Position numbers and translations under genes: made by a program
Source of the DNA: Methylopumilus sp003533095
Lineage (GTDB): Bacteria; Pseudomonadota; Gammaproteobacteria; Burkholderiales; Methylophilaceae
Assembly: GCA_963977845.1 (NCBI GenBank)
Contig: CAXBPZ010000024.1
Coordinates: forward strand, 1-14,773
Direction of reading: 5' to 3'
DNA length: 14,773 nt
In this document: positions 7,030-14,680 of the stretch, piece by piece
Layout: the number at the start of each line of letters is the position of its first letter
Position numbering within the stretch: position 1 is the first letter of the stretch
Notes under the pieces: generated by a model
Seen by the model: only the letters and a program-made list of their open reading frames with translations
Told to the model about the DNA's origin: nothing
The model's database searches: none

Positions 7030-7257
7030 ATGGCTAGAGAAATGTATAAAAGAAGACGTTACTGCAGATTTAGTGCCGAAGGCATTAAAGAAGTAGATTA
7101 CAAGGATGTTGATTTATTAAAAGACTTTATTACTGAAAATGGAAAACTTATTCCAGCCCGTATTACAGGGACTAAAGCGATTTATCAACGTCAACTCAAT
7201 ATTGCGGTAAAGCGTGCGCGTTTTTTAGCGCTTTTACCATACACAGATAAGCACTAA
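7030..7257 (+). CDS. rpsR: 30S ribosomal protein S18
   Basis: Small-subunit protein that pairs with S6 on the platform. It has 75 residues with the typical RRRYCRF N-terminal segment, DYKDVDLLKDFI, and the basic RITGTKAIYQRQL-AVKRARFLALLPY block that forms the rRNA-binding helices. The ribosome site AGGAG (7019-7023) overlaps the priB stop codon, so the two genes are closely coupled. S6 and S18 made from one transcript fits the shared autoregulation suggested for the leader hairpin. Confidence 0.97.
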   Translation: MAREMYKRRRYCRFSAEGIKEVDYKDVDLLKDFITENGKLIPARITGTKAIYQRQLNIAVKRARFLALLPYTDKH

Positions 7258-7270
7258 GGAGATTATTAAG

Positions 7271-7723
7271 ATGCAAGTTATTTTATTAGAGAAAGTTGCT
7301 AATTTAGGAAACCTTGGTGACATTGTTAAAGTTAAAGATGGTTTTGGTAGAAATTTTTTAATTCCACAAGGCAAAGCCAAACGTGCAACGGATTCAAACA
7401 AAGCTGAGTTTGAAGCAAGACGTGCTGAACTTGAAAAACAACAAGCAGTTCTTCTTGATGCGGCAAAAGAAAGAGCGAAAGCACTTGCTGGTTTTAATCT
7501 TTCTGTGACACAAAAAGCGGGTGTTGATGGAAAACTTTTTGGTTCAGTGACAAATACCGATATTGCTGAAGGATTAACTGCAAAAAATATTAAGGTAGTT
7601 AAAGCTGAAATTCGTATGCCAAATGGCCCACTTAAAACTGTTGGCCAGCATCAAGTGACTATTGCTTTACATCATGATGTCACTGTTGATATTACTATCG
7701 ACGTCGTTGGCGAACCTGCTTAA
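7271..7723 (+). CDS. rplI: 50S ribosomal protein L9
   Basis: Large-subunit protein at the base of the L1 stalk that helps maintain reading frame. It has 150 residues, the standard length. The N-terminal rRNA-binding domain carries MQVILLEKVANLGNLGD and VKDGFGRNFLIP. A long charged connecting helix (about 44-75) follows, then the C-terminal domain with DGKLFGSVTN and the beta-strand ending TVDITIDV. The ribosome site AAGGAG is seven to eight bases upstream. It is the last gene of the operon: two consecutive TAA codons and then a strong terminator. Confidence 0.97.
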   Translation: MQVILLEKVANLGNLGDIVKVKDGFGRNFLIPQGKAKRATDSNKAEFEARRAELEKQQAVLLDAAKERAKALAGFNLSVTQKAGVDGKLFGSVTNTDIAEGLTAKNIKVVKAEIRMPNGPLKTVGQHQVTIALHHDVTVDITIDVVGEPA

Positions 7724-7744
7724 TAAAAAGCAATCTATTTTTTT

Positions 7745-7771
7745 AAAGGCTGCCTAGAGCAGCCTTTTTTT
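7745..7771 (+). terminator. Rho-independent terminator after rplI
   Basis: AAAGGCTGC (7745-7753) pairs with GCAGCCTTT (7759-7767) around the loop CTAGA, and the T-run continues to 7771. The nine-pair stem with a GC-rich core and seven T is a strong intrinsic terminator. It separates the ribosomal protein operon from dnaB. Confidence 0.93.
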
Positions 7772-7778
7772 ATTCCGT

Positions 7779-7784
7779 TATAAT
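7779..7784 (+). promoter_or_regulatory. Putative -10 box of dnaB, close to the start codon
   Basis: A perfect TATAAT ends nine bases before the dnaB ATG at 7794, directly after the rplI terminator. If it is the -10, transcription would begin about 7790-7793, giving a nearly leaderless mRNA. I see no Shine-Dalgarno upstream of dnaB, which agrees with this. No good -35 is visible at 16-18 bases because that position falls in the terminator stem. Confidence 0.45.
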
Positions 7785-7793
7785 TGAATCATC

Positions 7794-9173
7794 ATGGCAG
7801 ACGATATACTCAATACCCTTAAATTACCCCCTCATTCTATAGAAGCAGAACAGTCTTTATTGGGCGGGTTGCTTATTGAAAATGAAGCGCTCGATAAAAT
7901 TGCAGATCTTGTATCGCCAGGAGATTTTTATCGCCAAGACCATCGTTTAATTTACCAGCATATCATTCAGTTAGTTGAACAAAATAGTCCGGCAGATATT
8001 GTGACTGTGGCTGAATCTTTGGAAAAAAATGCTGAATTAGTGACGGCGGGCGGTATTAGTTATCTAGGTTCATTAGCGCAAAATACACCAACTTCTGCAA
8101 ACATTCGTCGATATGCAGAGATTGTCCGTGAACGTGCCATTATGAGACATTTGGTTGAAGTAGGCTCCGATATTGCAGATAGCGCATTTGCACCTCAAGG
8201 GCGAGATGCTCAGCAACTTTTAGATGAGGCCGAAGCTAAAATTTTTCAAATTGCTGAAAAAGAAAAGCATGATCAATCAGGTTTTAAAGATATCAAAGAA
8301 CTTTTGCCCCAAGTGGCTCAGAGGATTGATGATTTATTTACTGCAGGGGCAAGTGATGTTACAGGTGTGCCTTCAGGCTTTTCAGATTTAGATGCCATGA
8401 CTTCAGGCTTACAGCCAGGTGATCTTGTCATTGTTGCTGGTCGTCCTTCTATGGGCAAAACTTCACTAGCACTTAATATGGCAGAAAATGTCGCTTTAGA
8501 TACAGGGCTTCCTGTAGCTGTGTTTTCTATGGAAATGGCCTCTACACAACTCACTATGCGTTTATTAGGATCAGTTGGTCGTTTAGATCAACATAAAATG
8601 AGGACAGGCCGACTCGCAGACGATGACTGGGAAAGACTAACGCATGCCTTAGGAAAGCTTAATGAAGCTCCTATTCATATTGATGAAGGCGCTAGCTTAA
8701 ATTCTTTTGATATCAGAGCACGCGCAAGAAGACTCTCGAGGCAGTGTGGAAAATTAGGATTGATCGTCATTGATTATCTTCAATTGATGTCACCCCCAGG
8801 AGGTCGACAAAGCGAAAATCGTGCGACTGAAATTTCTGAAATGTCTCGATCTCTTAAAGCGCTTGCAAAAGAGCTTGATGTACCTGTAGTGGCATTATCC
8901 CAGCTTAACCGCAGTGTAGAACAAAGACCTGATAAACGTCCTGTCATGTCAGACTTAAGGGAGTCAGGTGCGATTGAACAAGATGCCGATTTGATACTTT
9001 TTATCTATCGCGATGAGGTCTATAACCCTGAAACACCTGATAAAGGGATTGCAGAAATTATTATTGCAAAACAAAGAAATGGTCCTATTGGGCGGGTTAA
9101 GCTCACATTCTTAGGTGAATATACACGATTTGAAAATTTTGCTAATCCAGGCTTTCAGTCTTACGACGAATAA
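7794..9173 (+). CDS. dnaB: Replicative DNA helicase DnaB
   Basis: Hexameric 5'-3' helicase that unwinds the chromosome ahead of the replisome and recruits primase. The protein has 459 residues, the usual length with no intein. The N-terminal primase-binding domain (about 10-120) includes PPHSIEAEQSLLGG and the IADLVSPGDFY segment. After a linker, the RecA-like domain carries Walker A GRPSMGKTS (216-224, Lys222), a Walker-B-like LIVIDYLQLM, and SQLNRSVEQRPDKRPVMSDL with the DLRESGAIEQDADLI signature. The start ATG lies just before conserved sequence. alr begins five bases after its stop, so dnaB-alr-radA probably form one transcript. Confidence 0.98.
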   Translation: MADDILNTLKLPPHSIEAEQSLLGGLLIENEALDKIADLVSPGDFYRQDHRLIYQHIIQLVEQNSPADIVTVAESLEKNAELVTAGGISYLGSLAQNTPTSANIRRYAEIVRERAIMRHLVEVGSDIADSAFAPQGRDAQQLLDEAEAKIFQIAEKEKHDQSGFKDIKELLPQVAQRIDDLFTAGASDVTGVPSGFSDLDAMTSGLQPGDLVIVAGRPSMGKTSLALNMAENVALDTGLPVAVFSMEMASTQLTMRLLGSVGRLDQHKMRTGRLADDDWERLTHALGKLNEAPIHIDEGASLNSFDIRARARRLSRQCGKLGLIVIDYLQLMSPPGGRQSENRATEISEMSRSLKALAKELDVPVVALSQLNRSVEQRPDKRPVMSDLRESGAIEQDADLILFIYRDEVYNPETPDKGIAEIIIAKQRNGPIGRVKLTFLGEYTRFENFANPGFQSYDE

Positions 9174-9178
9174 AATAG

Positions 9179-10255
9179 ATGCGTCCTCTTAAGGCATTCA
9201 TTAACCAAGCTTCACTTCGACATAATCTCTCTATTGTTAAGCAATTAACTCCTAACTCCAAGATCATGTCAGTTGTAAAAGCTAATGGTTATGGTCATGG
9301 TCTTATCAATGCTGCGCAGGGGCTTCATGACAGCGATGGTTTTGCTGTCTTAAGTTTAAATGAAGCAATTGATTTAAGAGAACATGGTTTTGAACAAGAC
9401 ATTTTATTATTAGAAGGGGCTTTTGAAGCTTACGAGATTTCTATAGCAGCAAAAATGGGTATCAATCTTGTGGTTCATAACCTTCACCAATTGCAAATGA
9501 TTGAAAACTCAAAGCTCAATCATCCCATCGATATTCATTTTAAGATTAACACCGGAATGAATCGCTTAGGTTTTAATTCTAATGACGCAAAAGATATTCT
9601 TAAATCATTGCAAAAAAAATCTTATTTTAAATCGATCACGCTTATGACACATTTTGCAACTGCTGATGAGTCTAAAGGTGTCGATTGGCAATTTAATATT
9701 TTTAATAATATTGCTAAGCAATTTAATTTTTCTCGCTCAGTTGCAAATTCAGCATCTATACTTAATTTTAAAAACACACATCTTGATTGGGTGCGTCCGG
9801 GGATTATGCTTTATGGCGCCTCGCCCATTGTAGGAAAAAAATCTAGTTCTTTTAACCTCAAACCTGCGATGCAATTAAAAAGCAAAATTATCGCAGTACA
9901 AAATTTATCTAAAGGCGATTCTATTGGATATGGTGATAGTTTCAAAGCTAACGATGATATGCGTATCGCGGTAGTTGCATGTGGTTATGCAGATGGTTAT
10001 CCGAGACACGCGCCATCTGGAACACCAGTTTATATTGAAGGAAGAAAAACATTTACAGTTGGAAGAGTATCTATGGATATGCTTTATATTGATATTACAA
10101 ATATTTCTGGCGCATCTATTTCAAGTGATGTTGAATTATGGGGCGAGCATATTCCTGTCGATGATGTGGCTGAAAAATCTGGAACAGTAGGTTATGAATT
10201 GCTTTGTGCAATCTCCGCATCCAAAAGAGTTCCTATAGAAACCATCTATGGCTAA
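9179..10255 (+). CDS. alr: Alanine racemase
   Basis: PLP enzyme that converts L- to D-alanine for peptidoglycan. The protein has 358 residues, the usual length. The Schiff-base lysine is Lys34 in VVKANGYGHG, and the opposite catalytic base is Tyr251 in IGYGDSF. The HFKINTGMNRLGF and VRPGIMLYG segments of the TIM barrel are present, and the C-terminal beta domain carries CGYADGYPR, GRVSMDM and the closing VGYELLCAIS. It starts five bases after dnaB and overlaps radA by eight bases, so expression is likely tied to both. It may be the only alanine racemase of this compact genome, but that cannot be seen here. Confidence 0.97.
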   Translation: MRPLKAFINQASLRHNLSIVKQLTPNSKIMSVVKANGYGHGLINAAQGLHDSDGFAVLSLNEAIDLREHGFEQDILLLEGAFEAYEISIAAKMGINLVVHNLHQLQMIENSKLNHPIDIHFKINTGMNRLGFNSNDAKDILKSLQKKSYFKSITLMTHFATADESKGVDWQFNIFNNIAKQFNFSRSVANSASILNFKNTHLDWVRPGIMLYGASPIVGKKSSSFNLKPAMQLKSKIIAVQNLSKGDSIGYGDSFKANDDMRIAVVACGYADGYPRHAPSGTPVYIEGRKTFTVGRVSMDMLYIDITNISGASISSDVELWGEHIPVDDVAEKSGTVGYELLCAISASKRVPIETIYG

Positions 10256-11618
10256 GAATAAAGTTGCATATGTTTGCACGGAGTGTGGAGGCCAATCTAC
10301 CAAGTGGCAGGGCCAATGCCCACATTGTATGTCATGGAATACGATGGTAGAAAGTATTATAGAAGCTTCCCTTCCTAATCGATATGCTTCTTTGACTCAA
10401 ACTTCAGAATTAAAAAAACTTAATGAAGTTAAGATGTCGGCTGTTTATAAAAGAACAACTTGTATCAGTGAATTTGATCGCGTTTTAGGGGGTGGTTTTG
10501 TTCCAGGTGGCGTCGTCTTGATTGGAGGCGATCCTGGCATTGGTAAGTCAACATTACTTATTCAAGCACTTTCACATATGACAAATGATGAAAGCCAGGC
10601 ACCATGCAAGGTTATTTATGTGAGTGGCGAAGAATCACCTCAACAAATTGCCATGCGCGCAAAACGATTAGAGCTAGAAGTTTCAGATATTTTTATATTA
10701 TCAGAAATTAATTTAGAAAAAATTATCCATACAATTGAAAAAAATAAACCCAATGTAGTTGTAATTGATTCTATTCAAACTATTTATTCAGAAGAAATGC
10801 AGTCAGCGCCTGGTTCAGTGACACAAGTCAGAGAATGCTCGGCCCAATTAACACGTATTGCCAAACAATTAGAAGTCAGCCTGATCTTAGTAGGTCACGT
10901 AACTAAAGAGGGTTCATTAGCAGGGCCTCGTGTATTGGAGCATATTGTAGATACTGTTCTTTATTTTGAGGGCGATCAGAACTCAAGTTTTAGAATGGTG
11001 CGTGCATTCAAAAATCGTTTCGGTGCAGTAAATGAACTTGGTGTATTTGCGATGACTGAAAAAGGTTTGCGTGAAGTGACAAACCCATCTGCGTTATTTT
11101 TGTCACATCATCACGAGAATGTTTCTGGTTCATGTATTACAGTCACTCAAGAGGGTACAAGACCTCTTCTTATTGAAATTCAAGCGCTTGTAGATAATGC
11201 TCATGGCGCGTCACCTAAACGACTGGGTGTGGGTTTGGAGCAGAATCGACTTTCAATGTTACTTGCTGTATTGCACCGTCATGGTGGTATAGCATGCTTT
11301 GATCAAGATGTATTTGTGAATGCAGTTGGAGGCGTCAAAATTACTGAGCCAGGGGTTGATCTTGCGATTCTATGTGCCATTGTTTCCTCTTTTAAAAATC
11401 AAGCCATCAATCAAAAAACTATTATTTTTGGTGAGGTGGGATTGGCAGGTGAAGTAAGACCTATTCAAAGAGGTCAAGAGCGCATTAAAGAAGCAGCAAA
11501 ACTAGGATTCACGCGAGCCATTATTCCTAAAGCTAATATTGCTAAACAAAAAATTGTAGGCATTGATGTCATTGGTATCGAATATTTATCCCAAGCACTT
11601 CAATTACTAAAAGCGTAA
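10248..11618 (+). CDS. radA: DNA repair protein RadA (Sms)
   Basis: RecA-related ATPase that promotes branch migration in homologous recombination and repair. The protein has 456 residues with the expected layout. The N-terminal zinc finger has Cys10, Cys13, Cys24 and Cys27. The RecA-like core carries Walker A GGDPGIGKST (93-102) and Walker-B-like VVIDSI (171-176), followed by the RadA-specific KNRFG at 255-259. The C-terminal Lon-protease-like domain (GVGLEQNRLSML, VNAVGGVKITEP, FGEVGLAGEVRP) is presumed proteolytically inactive, as in the family. The ATG at 10248 lies inside the alr coding end. At its 3' end it runs 19 bases into the convergent hpnD gene. Confidence 0.97.
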   Translation: MAKNKVAYVCTECGGQSTKWQGQCPHCMSWNTMVESIIEASLPNRYASLTQTSELKKLNEVKMSAVYKRTTCISEFDRVLGGGFVPGGVVLIGGDPGIGKSTLLIQALSHMTNDESQAPCKVIYVSGEESPQQIAMRAKRLELEVSDIFILSEINLEKIIHTIEKNKPNVVVIDSIQTIYSEEMQSAPGSVTQVRECSAQLTRIAKQLEVSLILVGHVTKEGSLAGPRVLEHIVDTVLYFEGDQNSSFRMVRAFKNRFGAVNELGVFAMTEKGLREVTNPSALFLSHHHENVSGSCITVTQEGTRPLLIEIQALVDNAHGASPKRLGVGLEQNRLSMLLAVLHRHGGIACFDQDVFVNAVGGVKITEPGVDLAILCAIVSSFKNQAINQKTIIFGEVGLAGEVRPIQRGQERIKEAAKLGFTRAIIPKANIAKQKIVGIDVIGIEYLSQALQLLKA

Positions 11619-12457
11619 AACTTATTTTTTAAAAAACACTTAAATATCACGAGCAATTTCCGTAAGGGCGGAAGGATGACTTTATGGTTTAACACCTGTT
11701 CTGGACGATCTCTTTTAATTTCAAGTAATAGTGTCTCATAAATTTTACCCATTAGAAGACCTGCAATTTGACCATTGATATCTTCTTTGGGAATTTTTTT
11801 ATAAGCTGATGTATAGAATGTTTGTGCGCGTTCAATTTGATATATTAATAAGTTGGAAATATTTTTATTTTCTCGATAATTTAAAATATCTTCTTCGTTT
11901 ACATTAAATTTATGAAGCTCATCAAGTGGAATATAGATTCTATTTTTTCTTGCATCCTCTCCAACATCTCGAACAATATTTGTGAGCTGAAGTGCGATAC
12001 CTAAATCATGAGCATATTTCAATGTTATTTGATTTTTGAATCCCAAAATTTTGACACATAAAATACCTACGACGCCTGCGACGCGATAGCAATATAGTTG
12101 AAGCTGTTTAAAACTTTCATAACGATTAAATTTTAAATCCATTTCCATACCATCTAACATTTCAATGAAATAAGCTTCATTCAGTTCGTATGCATGTATA
12201 AAATTAAGAAGCGATTGCGTCACGGGATGTTGAGGGGTTTCATGAAATAGACGTTGAATCTCACCTTTCCACCATTTTATTTTTGCAGTTGCTACTTCGA
12301 GATCGATTGTATTATCAACAATATCATCGATTTCTCTACAAAAAGCATAAAGGGATACAAGGGCATCGCGCCTATTTTTACTAATAAAGTAAAAAGTCCA
12401 TTTAAAGTTCGATTTACTCTCTGTAACTTTTTCATAGCAATATTGAATAGGGGTCAT
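11600..12457 (-). CDS. hpnD: Presqualene diphosphate synthase HpnD-like
   Basis: Squalene/phytoene synthase family protein, probably condensing two farnesyl diphosphates to presqualene diphosphate, the first step of the HpnCDE route to squalene. It has 285 residues. Both Asp-rich motifs that hold the magnesium-diphosphate are intact: REIDDIVD with Asp44, Asp45 and Asp48, and QLTNIVRDVGED with Asp164 and Asp168, followed by NRIYIPLDEL. YRVAGVVG and the C-terminal RDRPEQVLN-LPPLRKL stretch match the HpnD branch. The ATG overlaps the hpnC stop (ATGA, 12454-12457), indicating translational coupling. The 3' end overlaps convergent radA by 19 bases, and no terminator is seen there. A phytoene synthase (CrtB) role is the main alternative; pairing with hpnC makes HpnD more likely. 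Confidence 0.87.
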   Translation of the reverse strand: MTPIQYCYEKVTESKSNFKWTFYFISKNRRDALVSLYAFCREIDDIVDNTIDLEVATAKIKWWKGEIQRLFHETPQHPVTQSLLNFIHAYELNEAYFIEMLDGMEMDLKFNRYESFKQLQLYCYRVAGVVGILCVKILGFKNQITLKYAHDLGIALQLTNIVRDVGEDARKNRIYIPLDELHKFNVNEEDILNYRENKNISNLLIYQIERAQTFYTSAYKKIPKEDINGQIAGLLMGKIYETLLLEIKRDRPEQVLNHKVILPPLRKLLVIFKCFLKNKFYAFSN

Positions 12458-13314
12458 AGTGGTTTTAATACCAAAGCTTTAAAGAAAATGAATATCCAGT
12501 CGAGCATGCTAATTTTAGGCGGGCGAGTAAATAAATTACAGTCATTTTTTTTCATTCTCTTTAATAACAAAAGGGCCGCGAGTTCAATCATACTTATTTC
12601 TATACCAAGCTTACCTTTTACTCTTTTTCCAAGACCTAACCCTTTCTTTAGAATTTGATAGTTGCGTTGAATCCAGAATTTTTTGTAGTTTACCCAGTGA
12701 ATTGAGAAGTTTTTTTCTTCAATATCTTTTATTCTAAGATTAAATTTTTTCATTTCATCTTTTGGAAAGTAAATACGACCTTTTTTAAAATCTTCAACAA
12801 TACCTTGAGCAAAGTTAATCAGTGCTAATGATGTGCAAATGGCATTTGAACGACGAATATTTTCTTTATTATCTTCTTTAGCGAGACTTAAAATAAGTTC
12901 ACCCGCTGGATTAGCGGCCTTGTCACAATACTTTATTAAATGATTAAATTCTTTGTAATGTTGATGATTAATATCTTCATTAAATGCTTGAGTTAACTTA
13001 TATAAGTTATTGATTTTAATATTATATTTATTTACTATTTTTTTTAATATTACAAAATACGGATCAATAATTTTTTGATTATTTTTGATTTTTTTTAATT
13101 GTATTCTCAAGTAATGAATTGCATTAAGTCGATCTTTTTTTGATCGATTTCCTTCATCAGCAATATCGTCACCAAGTCTTGCAAAAGCATATAAGGTTGT
13201 AATAGCCTCCCTCATATCTTTTTCTAAAATCAAAGAACCTACAGTGAAATTTTCATAATGTTTTTTTGCCTGATTAATTTTCGATTGATTAGCAATATTT
13301 TCTGTCAGTCTCAT
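12454..13314 (-). CDS. hpnC: HpnC-like squalene synthase family protein, second Asp motif altered
   Basis: Homologue of HpnC, which turns presqualene diphosphate into hydroxysqualene in the HpnCDE pathway. The 286-residue protein has the family opening HYENFTVGS (19-27) and an intact first motif YAFARLGDDIADEG with Asp49, Asp50 and Asp53. NPAGELIL also fits. The second motif, which in relatives reads roughly N-F-W-Q-D-x3-D before GR-Y-P, is here NFAQGIVED (167-175). The first aspartate is Gly171 (codon GGT, 12802-12804) and the tryptophan is Ala169, while Asp175 and GRIYFP remain. The protein is very rich in Lys, Asn and Ile and looks fast-evolving, but the frame is open throughout. It is translationally coupled to hpnD, and hpnE does not follow the pair. 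Activity is uncertain. Confidence 0.78.
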   Translation of the reverse strand: MRLTENIANQSKINQAKKHYENFTVGSLILEKDMREAITTLYAFARLGDDIADEGNRSKKDRLNAIHYLRIQLKKIKNNQKIIDPYFVILKKIVNKYNIKINNLYKLTQAFNEDINHQHYKEFNHLIKYCDKAANPAGELILSLAKEDNKENIRRSNAICTSLALINFAQGIVEDFKKGRIYFPKDEMKKFNLRIKDIEEKNFSIHWVNYKKFWIQRNYQILKKGLGLGKRVKGKLGIEISMIELAALLLLKRMKKNDCNLFTRPPKISMLDWIFIFFKALVLKPL

Positions 13315-13366
13315 ATGTATTAGTATGTTATAGAATGTAGTTCTTTAATAGATAAGGGTAGTAATT

Positions 13367-14122
13367 ATGTTCGGTATTATCGGTGGCACAGGGTTAGCAT
13401 CTATTCACGAACTTAAAGTATCCAAGCGTGAAATTATTAGAACTCCGTATGGAGAACCTTCTCAGCCACTTATTTTTGGATCATTGGCAGGTAATGATAT
13501 TGTATTCTTAGCTCGCCATGGCTCCGGACATACAATACCGCCGCATGAAATTAATTATCGAGCAAATATTTGGGCTCTTCAATCGGTGGGTGTGACACAC
13601 ATCATCTCGGTCGCGACTGTTGGCGTGATTGATGATGCAGTGAAGCCCGGAACTATTTGCATTCCTAATCAAATTATTGACTATACCTATGGCCGAAAAA
13701 ATACGTATTTTGACGGCACTGAAATGCCTGTAAAGCATGTAGATTTTACTTATCCTTACGATGAAACACTAAGAAAAGAAATCGTTAATATTGCGAAGTT
13801 AATCCTCAAAACTGTCATTACGGAGGGAGTTTATGCTGCAGTCCAAGGGCCTAGACTTGAAACTGCAGCAGAAATAAATCGTCTTGAAAAAGATGGGGCC
13901 CATATAGTGGGTATGACCGGAATGCCCGAAGCTGTATTGGCTAAAGAACTTAATATAGCTTATGCCGCTATATGTCCAATGGTCAATCATGCAGCAGGGA
14001 GGGGACAAAGTAAGAATGCTATTTCATTTTCTAGCATCAATGAACTTTGTGATAATGACGTTTGCAGACTTATGATGACTGACGTTATAGCGCTTATTCA
14101 AGCAGTGATTACAAAAAATTAA
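13367..14122 (+). CDS. S-methyl-5'-thioinosine / thioadenosine phosphorylase
   Basis: Purine nucleoside phosphorylase family protein that recycles the methylthio nucleoside left by polyamine synthesis, releasing methylthioribose 1-phosphate and a free base. It has 251 residues, shorter than human-type MTAP. Phosphate-binding GGTG (6-9) and RHG (50-52) are present, as are QGPRLETAAEI and the ribose-site GMTGMPEAVLAKEL. The base pocket reads MVNHAAGRG (205-213): where adenosine-specific MTAP has two aspartates, this protein has Asn207 and Ala209. That pattern is expected for the 6-oxopurine-preferring MTIP type (like Pseudomonas PA3004), which needs an MTA deaminase elsewhere. A good ribosome site (AAGGG) precedes the ATG. 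It is divergent from hpnC and abuts def with no gap. Confidence 0.85.
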   Translation: MFGIIGGTGLASIHELKVSKREIIRTPYGEPSQPLIFGSLAGNDIVFLARHGSGHTIPPHEINYRANIWALQSVGVTHIISVATVGVIDDAVKPGTICIPNQIIDYTYGRKNTYFDGTEMPVKHVDFTYPYDETLRKEIVNIAKLILKTVITEGVYAAVQGPRLETAAEINRLEKDGAHIVGMTGMPEAVLAKELNIAYAAICPMVNHAAGRGQSKNAISFSSINELCDNDVCRLMMTDVIALIQAVITKN

Positions 14123-14656
14123 ATGGCTATAAGACAAGTTTTAAAAATGGGTGATCCCCGACTTTTGAGGGTATCAGAACCAGTTCAAGATTTTAAGAGC
14201 CAAGCCTTAAAAGATTTAATTGAGGATATGCAAGATACGATGCATTCCTTAAATGGTGCTGGGTTAGCAGCCCCTCAGATAGGTGTCAATTTAAGAGTTG
14301 TCATTTTCGGTGTTAAAAAAACACCAAGATATCCTGATGCTGAAGAGGTGCCATATACTATTTTAATTAATCCTAAACTTACTTTCGTTGAAGAAGAAAT
14401 GGAAGAAGGGTGGGAAGGTTGTCTTTCCGTTCCTGGTATGAGAGGTCTAGTGCCAAGATTTAAAAAGCTCCGCTATCAAGGTTATGATTTAAATCAGAAC
14501 CCTATTGATCGGACAGTGAGTGATTTCCATGCGCGTGTTGTGCAGCATGAATGTGACCATTTAGATGGCATCCTCTATCCTATGAGGATTAAAGACTTAC
14601 GTAATTTTGGATTTTCGGAAATTTTATTTCCCAATTCAGACCTTCAAGATGATTAA
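14123..14656 (+). CDS. def: Peptide deformylase
   Basis: Metalloenzyme that removes the formyl group from the initiator methionine of new proteins. It has 177 residues. All three family motifs are intact: GAGLAAPQIG (45-54), EGCLS (98-102, metal ligand Cys100) and QHECDHLDG (141-149, metal ligands His142 and His146, catalytic Glu143). The ATG directly follows the stop of the phosphorylase gene, so the two are probably cotranscribed. The usual partner fmt (methionyl-tRNA formyltransferase) does not follow; a tRNA-Ser does. This may therefore be a second, stand-alone deformylase, or the def-fmt pair has been split. Confidence 0.96.
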   Translation: MAIRQVLKMGDPRLLRVSEPVQDFKSQALKDLIEDMQDTMHSLNGAGLAAPQIGVNLRVVIFGVKKTPRYPDAEEVPYTILINPKLTFVEEEMEEGWEGCLSVPGMRGLVPRFKKLRYQGYDLNQNPIDRTVSDFHARVVQHECDHLDGILYPMRIKDLRNFGFSEILFPNSDLQDD

Positions 14657-14671
14657 AGGTTATGTTAGAAT
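14643..14671 (+). promoter_or_regulatory. Putative promoter of tRNA-Ser
   Basis: TTCAAG (14643-14648) and TAGAAT (14666-14671) are 17 bases apart, with the -35 inside the end of def. Transcription would begin near 14678, two to three bases before the tRNA. The -10 is one base off consensus and the -35 is weak. Read-through from def is the alternative. Confidence 0.4.
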
Positions 14672-14680
14672 TCACGCTCC

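Noticed and set aside
11625..11636. TTTTTTAAAAAA palindrome near the radA/hpnD junction as a terminator
   Set aside because: A stem of only A-T pairs with no loop would not terminate; common by chance in AT-rich DNA.
12254..12658. 134-residue open frame on the plus strand across the hpnD/hpnC junction
   Set aside because: It lies antisense to two well-supported genes, has a low-complexity Phe/Ile/Asn-rich translation, and matches no family I know.
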